Origin: Syngnathus acus
Lineage: Eukaryota; Chordata; Actinopteri; Syngnathiformes; Syngnathidae
Direction: 5' to 3'
Assembly (NCBI RefSeq): GCF_901709675.1
Contig: NC_051088.1
Location: 7,961,693-8,025,692, forward strand
Length of the DNA: 64,000 bases
Part shown: piece after piece, positions 13,425 through 37,263 of the stretch
Numbering within the stretch: position 1 is the stretch's first letter
Layout of the letters: the number at the start of each line of letters is the position of its first letter
Position numbers and translations under genes: made by a program
The notes under the pieces: model-generated
What the model was told of the DNA's origin: nothing
What the model saw: the letters and a program-made list of their open reading frames with translations, nothing else
The model's database searches: none

Positions 13425-14822
13425 ATGGAAAACCTTGTCACACCGAGTGCCTCCTGCAACGCTTCCTTCCTGGGACTCTCCTCGGTTGCCCTCTCACCAC
13501 AAGCAAATGCTTCCAACGTGAGCCAAGCTGGACTAAATGTGAAACAGTCCTTAACTCTCTGTGCCATGCTAATCATGGACATCCTGGCTGTGGTGGGGAA
13601 CCTTGCCGTAATGGTCATCATAAGCAAAACACCACATCTGCGCAAATTCGCCTTTGTGTTCCATCTGTGCTTGGTGGACCTGCTGGCAGCGCTGGTGTTG
13701 ATGCCTCTCGGAATGGTGCCCGATCGCGTGTTGGCAGACGAGGTGATCTGTCGAAGCTACCTCTGCTTGAGCGTTTGCCTGGTGAGCGCGGCCATCCTCA
13801 CCATCTGTGCCATCAACGTGGAGCGCTACTACTACGTCGTGTACCCCATGCGCCACGAGGTGAAGATGACGGTCACGGTGGTGGTTATGGTATTGGTGGG
13901 GGTCTGGGTTAAAGCCGTTGTCATGTCATTGCTACCTTTCCTTGGGTGGTTGCTCCAAGGAAACCAGGCTGTGCCCTCGAGTCCGCTGTCCATCCCTGGT
14001 CAGGCACACTGCTCCCTCCACTGGGCAGGAGGCAGAACCACTCGTCTGATCTTCATGGTCTTTTTCACATTTATCTATTTCCTGTGTCCTATGTTAATTA
14101 TTCTGGTGGTCTACTGCAACATGTTCAAGGTGGCCCGAGTGGCAGCCATGCAGCACGGCCCACTCCCTACTTGGATGGACACGCCCCGGCAACGCTCTGA
14201 ATCCTCCAGCAGCCACTCTACTATGGCCGTCAGCCTCGGAGGAACTTGCTCCCGCAACACTCCTCATAGGACCTTCAGTGGTGGGAAGGCCGCCGTGGTT
14301 CTGGTGGCGGTGGGAGGCCAGTTCCTCTGCTGCTGGCTGCCATACTTCTCTTACCATCTCTATTTGGCTGTGGTTTCTACCTCATCTGCCTCGCTGGCCC
14401 AGCTGGAGGATGTGGTCACGTGGATCGGCTATTTCTGCTTCACCTCCAACCCCTTCTTCTACGGCTGCCTCAATCGTCAGATTCGGGAGGAGCTCGGCCG
14501 CCACCTGGCCTGCCTTTTCAAGCGGGCTGGATCTGGTCAGGGAGAACAGCTGCCCAGCCGTGAGGCCTCCATCGAGGAGAACTTCATGCAGTTCCTTCAG
14601 GGCACGGCGTGCAATCTGGAGCCGTGTAACGCTCACAGCAGAGTGCGTCAAGAGGAGATGGAACATGAAGGCCTACAGGAGTCTTCTGCTCTGCGGAACA
14701 CGCCAGCTGACTTCCACATCCCAGGGCAAATTCTTGAAGAAACCGCAGAGTTGATACAACATCAAAAACTGAACAATCAACTCCATGCACTGGGAAATTC
14801 CAAAACTGTACCAGAGATTTAG
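13425..14822 (+). CDS. gpr61: Orphan G-protein-coupled receptor 61
   Basis: A single-exon CDS of 465 codons for a class A receptor at the plasma membrane. GPR61 is an orphan biogenic-amine-like receptor, reported in the literature to signal constitutively through Gs. The N-terminus has sequons at N12, N28 and N31. TM segments are about 44-67, 76-96, 109-131, 150-172, 207-231, 288-311 and 329-349. TM2 has D85, and C109/C196 can form the conserved disulfide. TM3 ends in ERY (133-135) instead of DRY. TM6 has CWLPYF (303-308) and TM7 has NPFFY (342-346). The third loop holds MQHGPLPTWM and TPRQRSES, and the tail has SIEENFMQFLQG, all typical of GPR61 and not GPR62. Human GPR61 is about 451 aa, so the length is normal. 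It is 3.5 kb upstream of GNAI3, as in human. The start was chosen as the first ATG of the frame. Confidence 0.95.
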   Translation: MENLVTPSASCNASFLGLSSVALSPQANASNVSQAGLNVKQSLTLCAMLIMDILAVVGNLAVMVIISKTPHLRKFAFVFHLCLVDLLAALVLMPLGMVPDRVLADEVICRSYLCLSVCLVSAAILTICAINVERYYYVVYPMRHEVKMTVTVVVMVLVGVWVKAVVMSLLPFLGWLLQGNQAVPSSPLSIPGQAHCSLHWAGGRTTRLIFMVFFTFIYFLCPMLIILVVYCNMFKVARVAAMQHGPLPTWMDTPRQRSESSSSHSTMAVSLGGTCSRNTPHRTFSGGKAAVVLVAVGGQFLCCWLPYFSYHLYLAVVSTSSASLAQLEDVVTWIGYFCFTSNPFFYGCLNRQIREELGRHLACLFKRAGSGQGEQLPSREASIEENFMQFLQGTACNLEPCNAHSRVRQEEMEHEGLQESSALRNTPADFHIPGQILEETAELIQHQKLNNQLHALGNSKTVPEI

Positions 14823-14910
14823 CTGCCCCACCCATATGATCTAATAATCGAGTTAAAGACTTCATTTTAATTGATGCACCAATTGTCCATCTACATGTTT
14901 TCACTAAAGA

Positions 14911-14978
14911 GGGGTTCGGTGAATGCGCATATGAAACTGGTGGGGTTTGGTACCTCCAACAAGATTAAGAACCACTGA
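14911..14978 (+). mobile_element. Truncated hAT-like MITE (right end)
   Basis: GGGGTTCGGTGAATGCGCAT and CCAACAAGATTAAGAACCACTG match the right end of the complete element at 53209-53600. Only ~70 bp remain, close to the GPR61 stop codon, perhaps in its 3' UTR. Confidence 0.7.
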
Positions 14979-17900
14979 TCTACATTTAGTTATGCAACAT
15001 CTTTATGAGAAAATGTGGAGAAATTCCGTGGAAAATCATTGCTAAATACAATAGATCATGCGCGTCTTCTCCCACACTCGATGTCCTGCGGCATTACTTG
15101 TTTAAGAGAGAAACTACGGTTTGCTGTTTTGTGAGTGATGTCAATGTGTATTTATAATAGTCTCCCTTGATTTGTTGTTCCAATGTTTATCCTTTATATC
15201 TGCCTTGTGATCATCGTCTCCTTGCCAAAATCATTCCACATTGTGAGACTTGTGATCTTACATCCTCCGTCCCCTCAGACAAACAGTGTTTTAGCGCTAA
15301 GTCAGAAAAATGTCTCCTCCTGTGCAATGAATGCTAGAGGTAACCAACTTGGTGCTCACGGACACTAGGTGGACCACAAGAGTAGCTGCTGGCCTGTTCT
15401 AAACACAGCTCACCAATAATAGGACATAGGATGGTTGTCAATGTGATCACTTGAAGTTGTGAACACTTTAAGAGATTTACAAAATCAAAGTTTTGTACAT
15501 TGATGTTCATCTGTTTCCAAATTTATGTAAGCAATCATTAATGGGATCAGCGTCTTCACATAAATAAATATATAATTCATTATTAATAATAGTTAGGGAT
15601 GCTACGATATCCAAACATTACAATAAGATGTTACAATATGAACCTCAGAAAGTTGTAGGCTATTGTAGGAGAAAAATATTTTGAAAAACAAAGCTAATAT
15701 TGGGTTTTTGAACAGAAATAGGCTTGGCCAGTCCTTTTATTGTCGTGTGATCCTCAGCGGCGCCACGTACATGATCTATATAGGGGAGTTCACAATGCTG
15801 TTTTTGGACAGAGATGTGTTGCTTTAAGATTGTAAAACGAAGATGACAATATTGTGGCAACTTTATCATCACAATATTGCTGTTGTTGTTACATTATTAG
15901 TAATACCATGCAGTATAATAATAACATTATTCAAGGTAATTTGAGCAAAGTTGTTATTCTGGTAGCACATATCAAATTGCTAGCCCTTCATGTTAATCAG
16001 TCGCCAAGGTGTGGCTGTCTTTTCCAAAAAAGGTTGGGGACCCCTAATCTAATACTCAGGCTTCTTATTGGATTGTAAGGAACTATAACTATTGCTCAGT
16101 ACAGTACGTGTATGTTCCCATGCAGTTTTTTTGTTTTTTTTTAGCTGTAGTATCCCAGTCACAAGCATATGTTTCGAGTACAGCATACAAAAGCAGTATA
16201 TTGGATTGTGGCCGTTTTGGTTACAGTGGGACTTTACTTACTGTCTTTCTTACTGTGTAATACAGTGCTGCATGTTGACAGGTACACAGGAGCATAAGAG
16301 CACTTCTGTGTTTGTGATTGACACAAGCCACAGTGTTGTGGCTACATAAACGTGCCGTTGTGACAATGCATACACATTTGAGAGCCTTTGGCCTCATTTA
16401 GCTTGCCAAATGGAAGTCTCGCATCTCAGGTGGAATACACAAACACTTTCTACAAGTTGGGACTGATTCCAAAGAAAATGACATGATACGCAATCTGTTT
16501 ATATATTAGGCCTTTGTCTTGTCTAAGATCATTCTTTATGTTGCCTAAGTCTATAATGGACAACTAACAAGCTTGATCACAAGACTGGTGACTCAAGACC
16601 TACAGAACATTTCACACACTGCTGAAAGTCAGAGCCAAAAAACTGGTCCCTTTGTTACAGGGAGACATGATGAACGAAATAGTCACTTGATTTTGTTATT
16701 GTTGCACAAGACAAAACTCACTGCCAGCTGCAAAGTTCTACAATTTTCATGTGGTTTTATTTGTAACTCATACTGGTTTGTGGCATTAATTTGCCTCATC
16801 TTTTTTTTTCGTTCTGATCATCTCAGTCTAACTTCCAACATCTCAGTTCAATCGATGTAACGTCACATAAATGAATGGCTATGATGAAACAAAAATGCTG
16901 AGATAGAGTGGCTCTATCTCAGCATTTTTGTTTGTGCCAACAAGTTTTTACTCTGTATTCTGTTTGTGTCAGACCTATAAAAACGATTGATCTCATTCTT
17001 TTTTTTAGGTGACTGTTTTTCCCTTTTTAAGATTTTGTCGGTATCGGAGGGAGTTTGGCATGGTTAAAACCACGTAAGATTTAGGGCTCTATATTTGTTG
17101 ACAGCGTAGATGCACTTGCGCACAATCGGCGCATCATGATTTTCGTGCTAGTGCAAGCCTAGTTTCGGGAATTTGGCAGATGGCTCTGCGCCATACTGGG
17201 CGGGTTGAAGGCGTTTTCTTTGACACGCCCTCGGTGCGCCACAATTTGGTGGCTGAGCGTAAAGCAACCTTTACACCTGCTGAAATCAACCAATTCATTT
17301 AACACATTATTATCCATTGGCTGCGTTCACGCCCACAATGGCACAAACTGCACGTTTCTAACTGCGTGTGTTTGCAAAAATACCAAACTAAAGTAGACTT
17401 CACCCGTGTGAACATCAGGAATGTTTTGGAAAAGCGGGTAATAGTCGGAAGAGCCACACGCAAGCACAGAGAGAATGTGGTAACGCACAAGTGGGCCAGA
17501 GTTGAAGGTCACATCATAACTGTGAGTCAGATGTGCTAACCACTATTCCACCCTGCCACACGTTAAACTTTTTAATTTCAAATGCTGGTAAAATAAAAGC
17601 AAATTACCTAGAAAATCTGTTTTGCCAATTTGATTGATATTTAATGTCTCCATCCATTCAGAATCCGTGTTGCAGTTGTGCGTAAATCCGCTAAGGGGTG
17701 CTGTCACATCACAAAAACTCGACCCGTCATCCTGACTGGGTCATTTAAATAGTTAAAAACAGACGTTTTATCTATTTTAGCCAAACCTTTGTATGCTACT
17801 TTATATTAGGTTGTCAAATGACCCCGTGTGGCAGTTTACGCAAAACGCATAGACCGGACAGTCAGGCAGTGCTGTTTGCTTTGAACTATTTAGCCTACAT

Positions 17901-18367
17901 TTCCCATCAAGCCGATAGGGAGGGCCCATTTCTTTTCCTTTTTTTCGCCTTTCAGATTACATCTGGATCAGCTGGAAGAGGGCGCGACTGCGCAGCAGCA
18001 GCCACTGTTACTCTCAAGGCGAAAGTACGCTCTTTTTTGAATCCTTATTCATTCCAAAAGCGTTTGTAAATATTTTAGAGTTTGTGATCAAAATTGCAGA
18101 AAAAAAAAAACTTGCTCGGCACGGTTAGAAATTGCTCGTTATTCCAAATATTTTTTTGAAAAAGACCCCATTAGAACGCGTTTCCCCTCTTTCTCTTGGG
18201 GGACACTTGTGGCTGACACGGTTGGAGTTGAGCATCAGACTAAAGCTCGAACAGCGCACCAACGCCTCTCTGGACTTCACACAGTTCGGTGTCTTTCCAC
18301 ACGACCCATGAGCCGCTGAAAAAAAGCCCAAGACGACGATATCGGGAAAAGTAGTTTGGAAGTCACA
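14979..18367. other. GPR61-GNAI3 intergenic region
   Basis: No gene is visible. Repeat debris includes a TAGGGATGCTACGATATCC-type terminus near 15594, a GGTTGGGGACCCC-type hAT end near 16033-16047, and a short SINE-head fragment on the minus strand near 17530-17562. A perfect hairpin lies at 16887-16933. The GNAI3 5' UTR and promoter should occupy the last few hundred bases. I see no TATA box. Confidence 0.5.
16887..16933. repeat. Perfect 22-bp inverted repeat with 3-nt loop
   Basis: The left arm 16887-16908 (core ATGCTGAGATAGAG) and right arm 16912-16933 (core CTCTATCTCAGCAT) are exact reverse complements separated only by TGG. The loop is too short for an ordinary miRNA precursor. A template-switch product or a tiny foldback fragment is likelier. 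Confidence 0.85.
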
Positions 18368-29503
<11,136 letters not shown>

Positions 29504-32500
29504 AGCTATAAAGGTCAGAGCAGCACTGACTTCACATCTAACATGTCTGCTTGGTATCAAGGAGTCATTTGATGATCATGAGATTGTGCATGTTCACTTT
29601 TTTAGCTGGACTGATATTGCTATGAATATTATGGCATATTGTGGAATCTTCATTTGGTTCAGGTAATGCAAAGAGAGGTGACCTCTCTATGTGCACGAAA
29701 ATGAAAATATCGATCCAATTACTACCATCCATTATCCATAGCACTTGTCCTTATTAACAGGATACATTATGAATAACCATAATATTCCATATGTATGAGT
29801 CAGTTTATATTTGCTGACATCTCTTGTTTTACACAATGGTTTAACTCTTAATTTGCTACAACGCTACTCACGCTAGTGTGACTTTCAGTATTGCAACAGC
29901 CTCAGATCACAGGATGTGTGACAAACGCTATCGCAGTCTGATGTTGGAATGTTGGAGATGACGCAGAATGGAAAAATGCGAGGCAAGCAGACAGGGCTGT
30001 AAATAAATGCAATACTAATATTAACAAGAGGCACAGCAACTGGCGGGCAAAACTGAACAAGATGAATGAGGAAATAAATATGTTAAAGTATGTTGGCATG
30101 GGGGCGAGTATGTGACGGCTTCTGAATGTTGTCAGGCAGCCATGGTTTTATGTTTACATTCCACAAAAATTTGTTGAGGTCAAACCGCGGAAGCTCCAAG
30201 TGAAATGTTTTCTACTTCCGAGCTGTCTGGAAATCGGCATTACAACCTGTGTCACCAGGCAACTTTGCAATCATTGTATGTGCTGACATGTTGACATTAA
30301 TGAACATGGAAGCCACCTTTGAAATTTTCATTTTATAATTGTTTTGTATGCGTTCACGAAAATCCATTCGTACACCAACAAATAGTCCAGCTCAATCTTC
30401 ACTTTTTATGGAATACTGTACATTATTTAATCTATCGTGCTTTTTGGCACATCCTTAAAGACACACCTGGAAAACCTATACAGTATTGAGACAACTTGCT
30501 AAGTAATGGAGCTGTTATGTTAACCGGATAAGGAAAAAATTAGCTGCATACATTTTAAAAAAGCAAAACTTTGATTTTGATGACATATCTTTTTCTGCTG
30601 ATGTGTGTTGCATTGGTTTGAGTGACACATTCCATTATGGCTGAAAACATTGGGAGAAAAAATATCAAAAAAATGACTTAGGAGTTATGCAGCTCATGAT
30701 TTGTTTCTTTCGATGGATAAAAGGTTTTAGTTACAGGGTTGCATCCATGCATGTTAAGACTTGTGAGCCAAAACCTATGTATAATGTATTTTAACAATCA
30801 CAAGAAAATGATGTAAAACTTATTTGTTATTTCTTAAACTTATGTCATATTTGTTGCAGGCGTCACAAGGGGGACTCTGGTCAACTTGGCTGCTATGCGT
30901 TATCTTCAAGAGGTGCAGTGCAGGTTTTTACAAACGGACTAAGCAACTGTTGCATCCACCTTTGTGAGGACTTGCATCTTGATACCTTTCAGTCTCGGCT
31001 GAGTCTTTGCTGGAATAAAGAGATTGGTAAGAGCGGCCAGCGACGCAATCCCTGTGAATTCTTGTGGGTCTTTGCATCCAGCGCAGGTAATGCCAGCGTT
31101 GCATACCTTACAGCTGATGTGTTAATTATTTGGATCATAGAGCTGCTATTTGGAAACTGGCTCACAGTTTTGCTTTGGAATATATGAATGCCATAAGTTA
31201 TGTAGAGGACATCTTTTTTCGCATAGGTTCTGGGTTTACTTAGCATTCAGTCTAACATATCCCACAGCGGCACAATCTTTTTACTATACTGAATTACATC
31301 ACTGCACTTGCGTGCATAAAGGGAGATTATGCAATTTCTTGGCTAATGATTTTCACTTAGGATGTTCGGCACTGAAGCCATTTTCCCCAAAATGATGTAA
31401 AAAGTGCATTTTTGTTTCATAGCTACCACCTCAAACTAAGGCAGCCTTTATTATTTCCCCCATGTCCTGTTCAAAGAAGTCCTATCAGTTATTTTTCCCA
31501 TTTAGAATTTGCATGTCTTTGCTCTGCATTTATATTGGCTCATTTTAACAGCATTAATCGAGAGGGGAAAAAAAGCTGCCCTCCCTTTGTTTTGTTTTAA
31601 ATGAAAACCTCCCACCAAACGGTCGATGTCTACCTTGAAGACTTAGAACGGCTACTTTCAAACAAAGCACTGAATGTTGCAATGTAAATGGGAAACGGTA
31701 TTTATAGGGACACGTTTGAAGCATATTGACCCAATGCCCGTGAAGTCCAAACGGCGTAAACGTCAACAACTGTAAAAACAGCAGCGAATGGAAACTAATA
31801 CATGTAAATAGTGCTAAGGCAACACATATGCACGTGAATAAACAATCAGGAATGTGCTGACTGCGACAAATATCTTTAACTACTGTGTTGGGAACAAATG
31901 ATACTTAAGAAATCTTATCCATCCCAGACGTTAGCCTATTTATAGTGCATCTGACCGCATTTACACCTTTGTTGCAAATGTGCTTCGCTCAGTGGATATA
32001 AACGCTCCGCTTTCACCTTTTTTAAATGACAGGGGCGGGTTGTTTCACTTTGCTTCCACTGAACAAAGATAATACATGAATGTTGAATTGAATAAATATG
32101 TTTCCTTTGAACATATTGCGTCTGATGGCGTCTGTAGTCCACCGTGTTTTGTGGCTATACGGTGGAAGGCTGAATGTTGGCTATATAGTATAAAGATCTC
32201 ATTGTTTACATACGTATGTACGTACGTACATGTACAGCCCAAATCGCTCCAAGACTGTCAATAATGCTAATTCCAGTGCAATGTAGCCAATGAATGCTGA
32301 CAGTAAAAACAAAAAACACAGTTCACAGAGATGCGTGATGCAGCTTTAATTCATGCCTCTACATTTTATAAGAAAGGACAAACTGTAAATGTTCATTCCC
32401 TTTTTAGTAATAAAGCAACACCCTTCTATATTGCTTGCCTTTTTCTTTCGCTCTCTTGTGTACAACATATGTAACATATACATTATCGTTCAAAACAAGT

Positions 32501-33595
32501 ATGAATTAACTTCTCTTATGTACAATGTTTGTCTAACTTGTTTGCCCAACAGAAATGTATTTTTCTCTTTATAGGTCAGTTGTATAGAAAGCATCAGCAC
32601 TATTTTAAATCATATACAATTTGGTTTGTAATCTGGACATTCTGCAAACACGGGGAATAATTTCAGATATTTGCTCTGCAACATCTTACGATTATATCAA
32701 GACCACCGACTACAATACTCAAAAACAAAAACGCTGCAATGATGCTACACAAAGACATTACTCTTTTAACTCTGGATTCACTGACTTTCGTTCAAAATAA
32801 CTTAATCAAGCTCACGGGGGATGGGCAAGGGACGCAATTGTGTCTTCTTCAAATACCAGCTGCTGCTGGGTTTTTCTTTTCACAACCGAAGAACCAGTAA
32901 AAACTCGAATGTCCGTTAAGTAGGGCGTCTCGACCCAGTCGGACATGAGCTGTGTAGCAGGAAGAATGTGAGATTGGACAGAGTCACTTGGCATGAACAC
33001 AACGAATAGAGAGGATCCTTGCTGCTCCATTGGTACACATCTCAGTTAGTGCCAGTATGTGAGGGACAAAGTGAAGTTCTGCAGAGAGAAGACAAAGCAG
33101 AATTCAAAGTTGCTGCAGTGGTACATTTGCTCAAGTATACGAAATCAAATGTCTTGAATCGCCTGTTCATGAACCCGCCAAGTTTCAAATTGATACAAAT
33201 TGTGAATGGAGGGCCGATTGGCATCTTGTGTGAAAATGGAGGCCATGGCTTGCTTCATTTTTGATGCGCTACAATCAAAATACAAAACTGCAAGCATGTG
33301 AACACTGGTGAGGGAGATAATTAAGAAAAACAAGCCTTCAATGATTTATTGTGCTAATGCTACGTCTTCTCCTTTTTTATTTGAATGACCTGTCAACATA
33401 TTTCATTGCTTTCCCATTCCTAAGTCAAACATTAGCAAATTGATTCAGACGTTAAAATCACATGGCGTGACCTGCTTTCTGATAATCTTTGTCATCGGTT
33501 TTGAATGTCCACTTTCATTTGGATACAAGACTCAGACTGCATTGTGTGTGTCATGTCACGTTTGGGTCCTGGCATACCTACGACTTTGGGACTGC
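29504..33595. other. Convergent GNAI3/GNAT2 intergenic region
   Basis: The GNAI3 3' UTR begins here. AATAAA sites at about 30002 and 30073 are possible poly(A) signals. No further gene is recognised. One minus-strand open frame of 72 codons (32812-33030) looks compositionally coding but matches nothing I know. A short SINE-tail remnant lies near 29726-29760. Confidence 0.45.
33345..33381 (-). promoter_or_regulatory. Candidate GNAT2 polyadenylation signals
   Basis: Two AATAAA hexamers on the minus strand (33376-33381 and 33345-33350) lie 215-250 nt beyond the GNAT2 stop codon, a normal 3' UTR length. Based on the hexamer only. Confidence 0.4.
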
Positions 33596-36500
33596 TTAGA
33601 AGAGACCGCAGTCCTTAAGGTTCTCCTTGATAATGATGTCTGTGACGGCATTGAACACAATCTCAACGTTCTTTGTGTCTGTGGCACAGGTCAAGTGGGA
33701 GTAGATTTCTTTAGCGCCCTTCTTCATGTTCAGCTCCTCAAACTGCGCCTTGATGTAGTTGCTGGCATCGTCGTACGTGTTCGGGCCTACAACACACAAA
33801 CGTTTCATTCATTGATTTTTGCATTGATTCGGACACAAAGCTGTCTGGTACTTTTAAGTAACAATCTGTAAGAGAGTGACTGTCCTATTGATACCGCTGG
33901 AACAGCCAGGACACCTGACCTAAGTCAATTGTTGTGATGTCTATTTTTAAAAGGGGGGGGGGGGGGGGGGGTGGGCTAAAACTGTAATTTAACAACTTTA
34001 TGGTAAATACTGTTGGGGACAGTCTTCTTTTTTCGGCTGCTCCCGTTAGTGGTCGCCCCAGCAGACCAATTGTTTCCAACTCACTCTGTCTTCTGTATCT
34101 TCCTCTGTCCCACCAATTACCTGCATGTCCTCCCTCACAACATCCATAAACTTCCTCTTTAGCCTCCCTCTTCTTCTCTTCCCTGGTGGCTCCATCCTCA
34201 GCATCCTTCTCCCTATGGTCCCTCCTCAGCACATGTCCAAACCATCTGAATCTGACTGACCCCCAGACTGTCCCACCTGAACTACACTTGTGGGGCTTTG
34301 ATTGGTGGCGAGCCATGAGATGTTTGTGTTTGCGCCTTGGCTGGGACACACCCAACTAAAATGTACTCAGTGTGTGTACAAACTGCTACACACCAAAATA
34401 ATCAGACATAAAGCCATGAAGAAGCTTATTGATTTTGAATTCATATTTGTTTTTACCATCATAGTCTGGGAAGCAGATGCTCAGGTGGACCTTCTTGATC
34501 TTATCCTCGAAAAGATCCTTCTTGTTGAGAAACAGTACGATGGAGGTCAGCGCAAAGAACCTATGGTTGCAGATACTGTTGAATAGATGGAGAGACTCGT
34601 GCATTCGGTTCTGAAAGTCAAAGTTGAAGAGCATCAGTCACAGTTTTTTTTTAAGGTCCTTCCTCACAGCTTGTGGGCCAACTTACCACTTCGTCGTCTT
34701 CTACCAGCACCATGTCGTAAGCGCTGAGGGCGCCACAAAAAATGATGCATGTCACGCCCTCGAAACAGTGGATCCACTTCTTTCTCTCGGACCTCTGGCC
34801 TCCCACATCAAACATTCTGCGCGCCAAAGAGGCTATTAGCGTTTGGCTTCTGAAAAGCGGAAGGACGGTTTTCTCACCTGAAGTGCAGCTCTTTGCAGGA
34901 GAACTGTTCCTCAATGATACCAGTTGTCTTGACTCGAGATCGCAGCACATCCTGCTCGGTGGGGAGGTAGTCTGGTTTGCAGATTCTGTCCATTTCGTTG
35001 AGGTAGCTAAAGGATAGATACCAACAGCTCACTGTCACTCCTATGCAAAGCTTGCATCTGTTTGCTTTTCAAGAGCTAAAGACGCAGACTCACTAGCCGG
35101 CCGAATCGTTGAGTTGGTACTCGGCGGCTCTCTCGAAGCCGGCCTGCACGCCGGAGTCCTTCCACAGCTTCTGAATGACGTCAGCCAGCTCGGCAGGCAT
35201 TGTGCCTTCCTCGATGGAATCGGACAGGTTCTGCAGCTTCTGTGCGTTCTCCTGCAGGTTTTAGAAAAGGAAAATCCCGTCAGAACCAAAACACCTATGC
35301 GAGTTCCCTGAAGTACTATTTGGGGAAGCTCTAAAGTGGAAGTGGTCAAATTCAGAGTTTGACCTCAATATTTTGAAACAACAAAACACATCTAAATTCA
35401 CGTTGGATTCAGTTTGTAATCTGCTGTATGGGGAACTTGTTTGTAAATACAAACAAATAAGAGGGCAACCAGCATCCCATATTGGATTTTGCTCTGTAAC
35501 GTAAAGCTCATGTGGTCTTAGTGTCATCTGAGACCTGTGCAGAAGCAGCGCCAAAATCAATCCCCAGCATCTCCATGCCTCTGATGATAGCCAGAGCAGA
35601 CTGCAGGATGTTGCCGTAGATGACGGCTCTGAATTCCAATTGTTCCTCTTTTGTGTAACCACCTTGATGTAAAATCCTGTACACAAGGTGGAGCAGAAAC
35701 AGTTTGAAAGCAAATCGCATCCATTCCGTCCCAAGCAATGGAATAACACTGGCTATAGTCGATGTAGAAAGACAAAATGTCACATTCACACTGTTTCCAA
35801 ACAACAGTGGTGCCAAAGTGGATATTTGACATATTGAGCAACAACAAACCAATACGATTGCAAAAACCTCATGGCCCACTATTACTGTTTAGTGCTGACA
35901 CAATGCAATTTATTGTATGTTGACTTACTTCATTTGCTTGACAATGGTGCTTTTGCCTGACTCGCCAGCACCTGCAACAAGAGCATAATGTTTAGCAGAT
36001 GCTGTTTCTCGTCAGCGTGGACACCGTTTGGCCCATAAACGGCAGAAGAATGTCTTTTTGAGCAACTTAAGGGAATAGTTTTACCAAAATTGACTAGAAA
36101 GCTTTCTTTGCTTTCTGCTTAGTTACACAAGGACACACGACTCAAAATTAGATGACAAAACAGCTCATAGGCAGTGTTTACTAAACAATTCACACATTAA
36201 AGACACAGTCACTCCACATTCTTAATTCTTTTTAAAGAGAGCCTGGTGAATTGTTTAAATCTGTTGTATGAGCTGACTGTCAGACAAGGCATGTTGGCGT
36301 TTGAAGATGCATTGCTTGGATGGACGAATGTGACTGCTGCAAAGTAGGTGAAAGTCTAACAGAGGTTCATTTTTTTTGTCATCTGAGGGATCAGCAGAGG
36401 CCTCCGCAAGTGGATCTGCACTAAAGCTGTTAGTTAATTGGATTGGCGTATCGCTGCTGTACTGTGATTCATTTAGACCAAAGGCTGTGATCTTTTAAGC

Positions 36501-37263
36501 ACCAACGCCCTTACATAAGAACCGAAACGTCTTTGCAGCTAATTTGTGCACCCTTCTCACACTAGACGTACTTCTCTGATATCCCAGTAAGAATATTTAC
36601 ATATAATTGGACGCTTGCAAACACAAATTGATTGGCAGATTGTTCTTGTTTCAGTGTTGATTAATCTGCTGGATTTGCAGACTCAACTCACTGTTGCTGT
36701 TTAATCTCTTTCATCCACTCACTGGAGTGCCCAGGTTTCACCTTTCCATTAAAATTATGTGAAGTTTTATGCAGGAACGAGCCTGCAAATACCCCCCTCC
36801 CCCCAAAGAAACGCTTCTTTCATTTGGCTAAGTAGTAAGCAGTTGTGACAGGCTCTTTTTCACAAGTATAAAGCCAGCCTGGATCACAATCTTTCTACAC
36901 TATGAGGAGTTTTTGTACGGCAGCGTTGCCTCTGACTCGAATCAATGTTTTCGTAATCCTTAAAGAATCCTTATAAGCCTTCTGTTGGTAAACCCATCAA
37001 AGAAATGTATTTTTTGACATATGCTTCCAGCTTGCAGGCGGACTTCTCTGCTGTTTCCTTCTGTCGGGAAATGTCATTCAGAGTGATGAGATCTGAAAAG
37101 CAATCGCTTTGTCCACCTGCGTGAGGGATCCTGGTGAGCCTTCAGGTGGTCACTTACCAAGCAGCAGAAGCTTGACCGTTTTTGAGTCCTTGTCGGCATC
37201 CTCTTGAAGTTGCTTTTCCAACTCCTTGGACTTTTTGTCTTCGGCACTCGCTCCAGCGCCCAT
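33596..37263 (-). CDS. gnat2: Cone transducin alpha subunit (G protein alpha t2)
   Basis: Exons in transcript order: 37263-37158, 35971-35929, 35676-35535, 35251-35094, 35006-34878, 34816-34687, 34610-34457 and 33786-33596. Sizes 106/43/142/158/129/130/154/191 total 350 codons plus stop. It couples cone opsins to phosphodiesterase 6 in photoreceptor outer segments. Visible motifs: [10 protein letters not shown] start, P-loop GAGESGKST (36-44), switch I RSRVKTTG (Arg174), DVGGQ (196-200), NKKD (265-268), TCAT, and C-terminus [10 protein letters not shown] with the pertussis-toxin Cys347 intact. [13 protein letters not shown] and [14 protein letters not shown] are transducin-type. The first exon is 12 nt shorter than in Gi and codes the short N-terminus usual for fish GNAT2. 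It is tail-to-tail with GNAI3 and head-to-head with AMPD2, as in human. All splice sites are GT-AG. Confidence 0.96.
33953..33971. repeat. 19-nt poly(G) tract in GNAT2 intron 7
   Basis: Nineteen consecutive G on the plus strand (poly-C in the GNAT2 pre-mRNA), followed by TGGG. It could form a G-quadruplex on the non-template strand. It could also be a sequencing-sensitive homopolymer. Confidence 0.85.
34015..34290 (-). mobile_element. Fragment of a non-LTR retrotransposon ORF2 C-terminus
   Basis: On the minus strand the frame reads [20 protein letters not shown], followed by Arg/Lys-rich sequence ending in a GDH...REQPKKE-like tail. This is the hallmark C-terminal end of fish LINE reverse-transcriptase ORFs. 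It has frameshifts and sits in GNAT2 intron 7 in the same orientation as the gene. The family (RTE-like) is uncertain. Confidence 0.65.

Noticed and set aside
13569-14357. Minus-strand and alternative-frame open frames over GPR61
   Set aside because: GC-rich coding sequence leaves shadow frames; only the 13425-14822 frame has receptor motifs.
16887-16933. Hairpin considered as a microRNA precursor
   Set aside because: Stem without mismatches and a 3-nt loop do not fit Drosha/Dicer substrates.
33440-33871. 143-codon plus-strand open frame
   Set aside because: Antisense shadow of the GNAT2 terminal exon, whose minus-strand reading is a perfect family match.
35114-35311. Plus-strand open frame across GNAT2 exon 4
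   Set aside because: Antisense of a verified exon; no independent signal.
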